From Chloroflexota bacterium (GTDB lineage: Bacteria > Chloroflexota > Dehalococcoidia > DSTF01 > RBG-16-68-14), in assembly GCA_022573935.1 (NCBI GenBank), contig JACZTE010000098.1, positions 1-5,098 on the forward strand: a stretch of 5,098 nt of DNA, in the 5' to 3' direction. Under the pieces are notes generated by a model. It was not told the DNA's origin. It worked only from the letters and a program-made list of their open reading frames with translations, and searched no databases. This document shows, piece by piece, positions 1-4,707 of the stretch (positions are counted from its first letter, which is position 1; each line of letters starts with the position of its first letter). The position numbers were made by a program, and so were the translations under genes.

Positions 1-4
1 CCAT
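1..4 (-). CDS. Start of a further downstream gene, cut by the window edge
   Basis: Only an ATG (minus strand, bases 4 to 2) and one more base lie in the window, so the product is unknown. The call rests on position and translation signals. The ATG comes 36 bases after the SDR stop codon, on the same strand, and a perfect GGAGG sits 7 bases upstream of it. No other explanation for such a well-placed GGAGG is visible. The short gap suggests co-transcription with the SDR. Identity must be read from adjoining sequence. Confidence 0.55.
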
Positions 5-11
5 GGCGGTA

Positions 12-16
12 CCTCC
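12..16 (-). promoter_or_regulatory. Strong Shine-Dalgarno sequence for the gene starting at position 4
   Basis: The minus strand reads GGAGG, then seven bases (TACCGCC), then ATG. This is the strongest ribosome binding site in the window. A second purine-rich stretch (GGGAG) lies just upstream. It supports a real gene start at the left edge. Confidence 0.6.
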
Positions 17-40
17 GTTCTCCCGAATCTGCCTCTGCGC

Positions 41-961
41 CTAACCGAAGCCCAACTGCTCGATCATCGAGACCGGCGCCATGCCGGCAAGCTTCGGCAT
101 CGCCGCGACCAGCTCCTCAGCGGTCCAGCCGACCCCCGGCTTTTCGATGGTGTTGACGGTGTGCCACCCCTTCGTCAGGTGCATCTTATCGCCGTACGCG
201 GAGAACACCTGCCCGGAGATCCACTGCGCGGCGTCGGACGCCAGGTAGGAGACGAACTCGCCCACATGGACGGGGTCGCGCGGGTTGAACTCCTCGGATT
301 TGTCTGAGCTCTCAGGCGGCGGGCCCGCGCCGACGGCCTGCGTCATTCGCGTCGCTGCGCTGGGCCGGATCGCGTTGCAGGTGATGCCCATGCTCTGCAC
401 CTCGACGGCGACGGTCAGGGTGAACGCGGCGATAGCGCCCTTGGCGGCGGCGTAGTTCGCCTGGCCGGGGTTGCCGAGCATCGCGGCCGAGGCGGTGTTG
501 ATGATGCGGCGGCCGGAGACCGACTCTCCCGCCTTGTGCTTGGCTCGCCAGTGGCCGACGGCGTGCCGTGTGGTGCAGAACGTGCCCTTCAGATGCACGT
601 TGATGACGGCGTCCCACTCCTCCTCCGTCATGTTCCAGATGATCCGGTCGCGGAGGATGCCCGCGTTGTTCACCAGGATGTCGAGCTGGCCCCAGGTATC
701 GATCGCCTGCTTGATCAGCCGTTCCGCCCCGTCCCAGCTCGAGATGTTCTCGAAGTTGGCAGCCGCCTCGCCGCCAGCGGCGCGGATCTGCTCGACGACC
801 TCCTCGGCCGGCCCTTGTTCGCCGCCCGATCCGTCGACGGCGACGCCAACGTCGTTGACGATCACGCGGGCCCCGTGCGAGGCGAGCGCGAGCGCCTCTC
901 CACGACCGACGCCTCTGCCCGCACCGGTCACGATGGCGACTTTACCTTCTAGCAGCGCCAT
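41..961 (-). CDS. Short-chain dehydrogenase/reductase, (3R)-hydroxyacyl-CoA dehydrogenase-like, NAD(H)-type
   Basis: A soluble, classical SDR of 306 residues. Seen: the nucleotide-binding TGAGRGVG at residues 12-19, an acidic residue D37 at the end of beta-2 (VND), NNAG at 98-101, and a complete catalytic tetrad N121, S158, Y170, K174 (YAAAK). D37 in that place normally favours NAD(H) over NADP(H). The VNDVG stretch with its glycine-rich insert (about 36-50), and a C-terminal extension past residue 250, resemble the SDR branch that includes the dehydrogenase part of peroxisomal multifunctional enzyme 2. That suggests oxidation of 3-hydroxyacyl-CoA or a related ketone/alcohol; the substrate is inferred. 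ATG at 961 is chosen over an in-frame GTG at 970 because AGGGGG lies 8 bases before the ATG, while it runs into the GTG. It lies 116 bases after livF and probably has its own promoter. A FabG-like or steroid/terpenoid dehydrogenase is the main alternative. Confidence 0.9.
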   Translation of the reverse strand: MALLEGKVAIVTGAGRGVGRGEALALASHGARVIVNDVGVAVDGSGGEQGPAEEVVEQIRAAGGEAAANFENISSWDGAERLIKQAIDTWGQLDILVNNAGILRDRIIWNMTEEEWDAVINVHLKGTFCTTRHAVGHWRAKHKAGESVSGRRIINTASAAMLGNPGQANYAAAKGAIAAFTLTVAVEVQSMGITCNAIRPSAATRMTQAVGAGPPPESSDKSEEFNPRDPVHVGEFVSYLASDAAQWISGQVFSAYGDKMHLTKGWHTVNTIEKPGVGWTAEELVAAMPKLAGMAPVSMIEQLGFG

Positions 962-969
962 GCTCTGCA

Positions 970-975
970 CCCCCT
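970..975 (-). promoter_or_regulatory. Ribosome binding site deciding the SDR start
   Basis: The minus strand reads AGGGGG, then TGCAGAGC (8 bases), then ATG at 961. The last G of this motif is also the first base of the in-frame GTG at 970, so the motif cannot serve that GTG. This favours the ATG start. Confidence 0.55.
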
Positions 976-985
976 GCTCTTTCTG

Positions 986-1010
986 ACCGATGGCGTGTGC
1001 GGCCCTCGGT
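986..1010 (-). other. Possible hairpin in the leader of the SDR mRNA
   Basis: On the minus strand ACCGA pairs with TCGGT (outer five pairs). After one G-A mismatch, GGC pairs with GCC, closing a seven-base loop CGCACAC. No T-run follows, so it does not look like an intrinsic terminator. It lies between the candidate promoter and the SDR ribosome binding site, so it would sit in the 5' leader if that promoter is real. A role in mRNA stability or translation is inference only; chance is possible in GC-rich DNA. Confidence 0.3.
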
Positions 1011-1012
1011 AT

Positions 1013-1053
1013 ACGCTCCGATGTTCAGTGGCCGTGCATTGTATCAGGAGCGT
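1013..1053. repeat. Seven-base inverted repeat flanking the candidate -10 box
   Basis: ACGCTCC at 1013-1019 and GGAGCGT at 1047-1053 are perfect inverted copies, 34 bases apart centre to centre. One arm lies in the promoter spacer and the other downstream of the predicted transcription start. The placement would suit a regulator that blocks the promoter, but the arms are short and far apart, and no regulator gene is in view. It could be chance. Confidence 0.25.
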
Positions 1054-1066
1054 CGTTCGGTTGCAA
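1038..1066 (-). promoter_or_regulatory. Candidate sigma-70 type promoter for the SDR gene
   Basis: On the minus strand TTGCAA (bases 1066-1061, 4 of 6 matches to TTGACA) is followed after exactly 17 bases by TACAAT (1043-1038, 5 of 6 matches to TATAAT). A TG one base upstream of the -10 box makes it an extended -10. Transcription would start near 1031, giving a leader of about 70 bases before the ATG at 961. It sits just after the livF stop codon, so the SDR could be expressed independently of the transporter. Such matches are uncommon in DNA this GC-rich, which raises confidence, but nothing beyond the sequence supports it. Confidence 0.5.
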
Positions 1067-1077
1067 TCGTCCGGTCG

Positions 1078-1794
1078 CTAGCTGTTGGAGACGCCGCCCA
1101 AGTACGCCTGGCGTATCTCCTCGATGGAGACTTCGTCGGTGGCGCCGCTCAGGACGACACGTCCTGCCTGCATCACATAGACGCGGCCGGTCAGCTCCAG
1201 GGCCAGCCCTGCATTCTGCTCTACGAGCATGATCGACATGCCCAGATCTTGACGGATGGCGGTGATCGTCTTGCCCAGCTGCTCTACCATAATGGGCGAG
1301 AGGCCCAGGGAAGGTTCGTCGAGGAGGAGGAGGGACGGCTCGCTCATGAGCGCGCGGCCGATGGCGAGCATCTGCTGCTGGCCGCCACTCAGCTCGCCTC
1401 CCAACTGCCGGCGCTTCTCACCCAGATCCGGGAAGAGCTCGTAAATGGACTCGAGGTGCTCCGCGATGCCCTTTTTGTCGTCTAGGGTAAAGGCCCCCAT
1501 CATCAGGTTTTCCAAGACCGTCATCTGGGTGAAGATTCGACGGCCTTCAGGTACATGAACGATCCCGAGTCTGACGATGGCGTGCGTGCTGCGGCCGACG
1601 ATCTCCTGCTCCCGGTACAGAATGCTTCCTGACCGGGGCTTCACCAACCCGGAGATTGTGCGCAGTAGCGTCGATTTGCCCGCCCCGTTGGGGCCAAGCA
1701 CAGCCACGGCCGCGCCTCTGTCTATGTCAAGCGAAATCTCTCGCAAAGCCTGGATCGGCCCGTAGAAGCTGCTAAGTTGCCGAATCTTTAGCAA
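1078..1794 (-). CDS. livF: Branched-chain amino acid type ABC transporter, ATP-binding protein LivF
   Basis: One of the two cytoplasmic ATPases that power the Liv importer. All 238 residues are present, the usual LivF length. Seen: Walker A GPNGAGKST at 34-42, LivF-typical VPEGRRIF at 81-88, ABC signature LSGGQQQ at 135-141, Walker B LLLLDEP at 155-161, and LVEQN at 190-194, where LivF proteins usually carry Q (Q193) in place of the switch histidine. The C-terminal IRQAYLGG is also typical of LivF. The start is a TTG at 1794: the next in-frame methionine is residue 91, past Walker A, and GGGAG lies 6 bases before the TTG. The first 23 bases overlap the end of livG, which points to translational coupling. 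It is the last transporter gene in the cluster. The transported substrate is not determined by this subunit. Confidence 0.96.
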   Translation of the reverse strand: MLKIRQLSSFYGPIQALREISLDIDRGAAVAVLGPNGAGKSTLLRTISGLVKPRSGSILYREQEIVGRSTHAIVRLGIVHVPEGRRIFTQMTVLENLMMGAFTLDDKKGIAEHLESIYELFPDLGEKRRQLGGELSGGQQQMLAIGRALMSEPSLLLLDEPSLGLSPIMVEQLGKTITAIRQDLGMSIMLVEQNAGLALELTGRVYVMQAGRVVLSGATDEVSIEEIRQAYLGGVSNS

Positions 1795-2512
1795 ATTTCT
1801 CTCCCAAGAATACTGAGATCACGTTTGGGTCGTTGGCGACCTCGGTAGGCCTGCCTTCGGCGATCCTTTTGCCGCAGTGCAGCACGATAATGCGCTCGCA
1901 TAGCGACATGATGAACGGCATATCGTGCTCGATTACCCAGACGGTGATCCCGAGCTCCCCAATCTTGACGATGAGGTCCGCCAGCTCTTGCCCCTCGTCC
2001 TGGTTCAGGCCGCCGGCCGGCTCGTCTAGCAGGAGGAGCCGGGGGTTCGCCGCCAACGCCAGCCCTAGCCCGAGGTTTCGTGCTGAGCCGAAGGGGATGT
2101 CCGTCGCAAGTCGATCCTTAAGGTGTGCCAGTCCCAGAAAGTCGAGCAGGTCGTCGCAGCTCTTGAATTGCTGGCCGGTGCCGCCCCTGCGTTTGCCGCG
2201 CCAGGCCATCTCTACGTTCTCCCGGACTGTTGCTCTGGGGAACACCATTTTCTGCTGGAACGTGCGTACCACTCCTAATCGAGCGATCTGGTCAGGCGCC
2301 AATTGGGTGATGTTCCGCCCTTTCCATAAGACAGTTCCCGACGTGGGCCGCACGAAGCCGGTTATGCAGTTGAACAGGGTGGTCTTGCCGGAGCCATTGG
2401 GCCCCACCAACCCCAAGATCTCGCCTTCATGTACTTCGACATCGACACCGTCCAGAGCGCGGACGCCACTGAAGCTCTTCGCTAACCCCTCAACGGTGAG
2501 TACAGCAGCCAT
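1772..2512 (-). CDS. livG: Branched-chain amino acid type ABC transporter, ATP-binding protein LivG
   Basis: The second cytoplasmic ATPase of the Liv importer, 246 residues and full length. Seen: Walker A GPNGSGKTT at 37-45, Q-loop RTFQQ at 83-87, Walker B LLLLDEP at 159-165, AGGLN at 166-170, switch histidine H196 in VIEHDM, and a C-terminal segment (about 217-240, EGRPTEV then VISVFLGE) matching the short C-terminal domain of LivG proteins. The signature motif is unusual: where LSGGQ or LSYGQQ is expected, the protein reads IPFGSARNLGLGLALA (139-154), keeping only the FG core. Some LivG-type ATPases carry similar P-x-G-x-A-R variants, as I recall, so this is probably a subfamily trait, not damage. 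The ATG comes 2 bases after the livM stop codon with only a weak upstream Shine-Dalgarno match, suggesting coupling to livM translation. Confidence 0.95.
   Translation of the reverse strand: MAAVLTVEGLAKSFSGVRALDGVDVEVHEGEILGLVGPNGSGKTTLFNCITGFVRPTSGTVLWKGRNITQLAPDQIARLGVVRTFQQKMVFPRATVRENVEMAWRGKRRGGTGQQFKSCDDLLDFLGLAHLKDRLATDIPFGSARNLGLGLALAANPRLLLLDEPAGGLNQDEGQELADLIVKIGELGITVWVIEHDMPFIMSLCERIIVLHCGKRIAEGRPTEVANDPNVISVFLGEKFAKDSAT
1801..1805 (-). promoter_or_regulatory. Ribosome binding site for the TTG start of livF, inside livG
   Basis: The minus strand reads GGGAG, then AGAAAT (6 bases), then TTG at 1794. It lies within the last codons of livG and supports the TTG start and the 23-base overlap. 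Confidence 0.6.
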
Positions 2513-2514
2513 GG

Positions 2515-3603
2515 CTACGCAGTCCGCCCGCCATTTGCGCCCTGCCGACGCTCCTGGTACCGCCGCAGCCGGTCCACCGTGGCACCAAACCGCTGCTTCG
2601 TTTGACCGGCAACGCCGTTAGGCGAGAAGAGCACGGTCAACACCAGCCCCCCCCCGAAGATGATCTGGATCCGCGTGGAGTCGAGAACATCGCCGAAGGC
2701 GACATTAATGAGCACAGGCCCGAAGACGGCGATGATGGCCCCGATGGTTGGCCCCAGCATGCTAAAGCGCCCGCCGATCAAGATCATCAGCAGGAACTGG
2801 ATCGTGAAGAAGGCGCCGAACTGGCTTAACGGGCCGGGCTCAATGTGCTTCTGGTGGTACATGAGGAAGACGCCGGCCACCCCCGCGTAGAAGCCGCTAA
2901 TGGCAAAGGCGATCAGCTTATAGAGATAAACATTGATCCCCACCGATCTGGCGAGAGATTCGTTCTCCCGAATCGCGATAAACGTTCTACCTAAGCTTGA
3001 CTGGCGAATGAGGAAGATCCCCACCAGACTGAGATAGACAAACGCCAGCGTCAGGTAATAGAAGTTGGCCAGAAGGTCAAACGTGTTGAACTCGATGGAC
3101 CCTATGGAGCTGGGCGGCGCGAGCACGGTGATGCCGATGCTCCCATTGGTCAAACTCGACCAGTTGTTCCCCACAAGGCGCAAGATCTCAGCGGAGGCGA
3201 AGGTAATGATCGCGAAGCTGAAGCCCGCTGTGCGGAAGGCAGGGATGCCAATGACTACCGCTCCCAGGGCAGCGCTGATCCCTGCCGCCGGGATCAGCGC
3301 CGCAGTGGGCCAGTTGTAGTGGACAGAGAGTAGGGCGGCCGTGTAGGCGCCCAAGCCCCAGAGCGTGGTGTGCGCTAGCGAGAGCTGGCCGGTATGGCTA
3401 AAGATTACGTGAAGGCCGTTGGCCAGAATCACGAAGATGCCCGCCGTGACGGCCAGACTCAATAGACGCGAAGAGGGTAGGAGCATCGGGGCGAAGATAG
3501 GTAAGATCAGGAGGATCGCCAAGGGCAACCGAATGCTCAGGAGATCGGGCAGTGGGTACTGCCTTGTGATGCTGTTGGTCAGTCTCCCGATGGCAGTCGC
3601 CAA
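2515..3603 (-). CDS. livM: Branched-chain amino acid type ABC transporter, permease LivM
   Basis: An inner-membrane subunit that pairs with LivH to form the channel; 362 residues. Seen: long hydrophobic segments near 26-43, 48-68, 81-95, 100-120, 128-145, 182-199, 228-248, 262-277, 282-304 and 313-327, agreeing with a LivM-type fold. TGQLSLAH with GLGAYTAALL (71-92) matches the LivM core (GQLSLGH, GAY). The cytoplasmic coupling loop GRTFIAIRENE then SVGINVYLYK (205-229) is where LivG/LivF would dock. The C-terminus is a basic, soluble tail (about 334-362). An in-frame stop lies two codons upstream of the TTG at 3603, making that the earliest possible start; GAGG 9 bases before it supports it, and the next ATG codon (residue 40) falls inside the first membrane region. 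It begins 21 bases after livH and ends 2 bases before livG. A run of nine G's encodes G317-G319. Confidence 0.95.
   Translation of the reverse strand: MATAIGRLTNSITRQYPLPDLLSIRLPLAILLILPIFAPMLLPSSRLLSLAVTAGIFVILANGLHVIFSHTGQLSLAHTTLWGLGAYTAALLSVHYNWPTAALIPAAGISAALGAVVIGIPAFRTAGFSFAIITFASAEILRLVGNNWSSLTNGSIGITVLAPPSSIGSIEFNTFDLLANFYYLTLAFVYLSLVGIFLIRQSSLGRTFIAIRENESLARSVGINVYLYKLIAFAISGFYAGVAGVFLMYHQKHIEPGPLSQFGAFFTIQFLLMILIGGRFSMLGPTIGAIIAVFGPVLINVAFGDVLDSTRIQIIFGGGLVLTVLFSPNGVAGQTKQRFGATVDRLRRYQERRQGANGGRTA
2647..2655. repeat. Nine-base homopolymer (G9 in the coding strand) within livM
   Basis: Nine consecutive C's on the plus strand encode Gly317-Gly319 in the final hydrophobic part of LivM. 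The reading frame is intact as given. Runs of this length are known sites of replication slippage and of sequencing or assembly error. A one-base change would shift the frame about 45 codons before the natural stop. Confidence 0.9.
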
Positions 3604-3611
3604 ACCCTATG

Positions 3612-3616
3612 TCCTC
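3612..3616 (-). promoter_or_regulatory. Ribosome binding site for the TTG start of livM
   Basis: The minus strand reads GAGGA in the 21-base livH-livM gap. Counting from GAGG, 9 bases separate it from the TTG at 3603. With the in-frame TAG at 3609-3607 it fixes the livM start at this rare codon. Confidence 0.5.
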
Positions 3617-3624
3617 ATTCCAAC

Positions 3625-4518
3625 CTACTGAAGGGTTTCTTGCAGACGTCCGCGCGCCGGGAAGAGGCCCGTGGGTCTCCACAGCAGGATCAGGATCATG
3701 AGACCGAAGGTATACGCGTCGCGCCACTCAGTGGCCAGGTACCCGGCACCCATCGTTTCGGTCATGCCCACCAATATGGCCGCCATCACTGCCCCTTCGA
3801 TATTACCGAGGCCGCCTACCAGTGCCACCGCGAAGCCTTTCAGAAGAAGGGTGGCGCCCATGTAGGGATGGATAAGGCCGATGGACGTGGACGCCAGAAG
3901 ACCTCCGGCGGTGGCCGCTAAGGCGCCACCCAAGGCGAAGGTACCGGCGATCACCAAGGCCACAGGTATACCCATCAGCGCCGCAGCATCGCGGTCTTCG
4001 GCGCAGGCCCGCATTGCCCGGCCGTACTTCGTATAGCGCAGCACCAGGAAGAGCGCGGCTATCAGCCCCACCGCTACCCATACCACGAACCAGCGCTGCA
4101 CGGCCATGCGCACTCCGCCCACCTCCCACACCTGCGTGAACGGCGGCTGGAGGGCTCTGGGGTCAGTCGTCCAGACCTCGATGATCACGTTCTGCAGTAC
4201 GAGGATCAGGCCGAGCGAGACGATAAAGCCGTTGATCGGCTGGTCCAAGGTGAAGCGAAAGGCGCCTCGCTCCAGCAGGAGAGCGAATCCGCCGACGGCG
4301 ATGGCAGCGAGCGGGACGGCTAGGAAAAACGTCGCGCCTCCTTCCCAAAATGCGAACGTGAGAAACGCGCCCAATGTGAGGAGTTCGCCCACGGAGAACT
4401 TCACGATGCCTGTGAGGCCGAAGATAACAGTGATGCCCAGCGCTACCAGGGCGTAGACGCCGCTGATCATCAAGCCGTTGAACAGTTGCTGAAAGAACTC
4501 CGTTAGCTCTTGTGGCAT
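3625..4518 (-). CDS. livH: Branched-chain amino acid type ABC transporter, permease LivH
   Basis: An inner-membrane subunit, partner of LivM in the importer channel; 297 residues from the ATG, close to the usual LivH length. Seen (numbering from the ATG): the N-terminal FFQQLFNGLMISGVYALVAL (8-27), a hallmark of LivH; VKFSVGELLTLGAF (39-52), matching the NFAHGE-type motif; several more hydrophobic segments; the cytoplasmic coupling loop KYGRAMRACAEDRDAAALMG (164-183); LVGGLGNIEGAVMAAILVGM near 235-254; and the C-terminal LILLWRPTGLF. The ATG at 4518 is chosen because the conserved N-terminus begins right after it; an in-frame TTG at 4530 would add MVYR. Neither start has a clear Shine-Dalgarno sequence, so the start is the least certain part. 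It follows the binding protein gene after a 189-base spacer and precedes livM by 21 bases. Confidence 0.94.
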   Translation of the reverse strand: MPQELTEFFQQLFNGLMISGVYALVALGITVIFGLTGIVKFSVGELLTLGAFLTFAFWEGGATFFLAVPLAAIAVGGFALLLERGAFRFTLDQPINGFIVSLGLILVLQNVIIEVWTTDPRALQPPFTQVWEVGGVRMAVQRWFVVWVAVGLIAALFLVLRYTKYGRAMRACAEDRDAAALMGIPVALVIAGTFALGGALAATAGGLLASTSIGLIHPYMGATLLLKGFAVALVGGLGNIEGAVMAAILVGMTETMGAGYLATEWRDAYTFGLMILILLWRPTGLFPARGRLQETLQ

Positions 4519-4602
4519 TCGATAGACCAACCAGGTGATGCGTACAGAAATGCATGGCCGCGTCGTCGAGGGGGCGCTCGCAAGGCCGCGTCACGACAAC
4601 AC

Positions 4603-4618
4603 GGAAGTGGGAACTTCC
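4603..4618. other. Small hairpin in the spacer before livH
   Basis: GGAAGT at 4603-4608 and ACTTCC at 4613-4618 form a perfect six-pair stem with a four-base loop. No T-run follows on the minus strand, so it is not an ordinary terminator. It lies midway between the binding protein gene and livH. Together with the hairpin at 4651-4682 it could protect the 3' end of the upstream message or limit read-through; this is inference. Confidence 0.35.
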
Positions 4619-4650
4619 CCAGGTTACTGGTGTACCGTGAAAAGCGAGCC

Positions 4651-4682
4651 GGCCGCCCCTTCGACTTCACTCGACCTCGGCC
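4651..4682 (-). other. Composite hairpin just downstream of the binding protein gene
   Basis: On the minus strand GGCCG pairs with CGGCC (outer five pairs) and, after an internal loop, TCGA pairs with TCGA around a six-base loop GTGAAG. It begins 25 bases after the binding protein stop codon. A TTTT lies seven bases beyond the stem, too far for a standard intrinsic terminator, though partial termination is possible. The plus strand also shows an imperfect 10-base tandem repeat here (TCGACTTCAC then TCGACCTCGG, 4661-4680). Confidence 0.35.
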
Positions 4683-4707
4683 CTGCTTCCCATCTCCCGC
4701 CGTGCAA

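Noticed and set aside
471..986. Plus-strand open frame of 171 codons opposite the SDR gene
   Set aside because: It is antisense to a gene with a full set of SDR motifs, has no recognisable domain, and is the kind of open frame GC-rich genes produce on the opposite strand.
997..1485. Plus-strand open frame of 162 codons opposite livF
   Set aside because: Antisense to the conserved half of LivF; no recognisable domain and no clear ribosome binding site. It is a shadow.
1833..2621. Plus-strand open frame of 262 codons opposite livG and the end of livM
   Set aside because: livG on the other strand has complete ATPase motifs; the plus-strand product is rich in Ser, Pro and Arg with no domain, and it crosses the livM-livG boundary. 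It is a shadow.
4642..4663. Intrinsic terminator ending in TTTT after the binding protein gene (minus strand)
   Set aside because: The stem nearest the T-run is only about three pairs, and the larger hairpin is separated from the TTTT by seven bases. At most partial termination; not called as a terminator.
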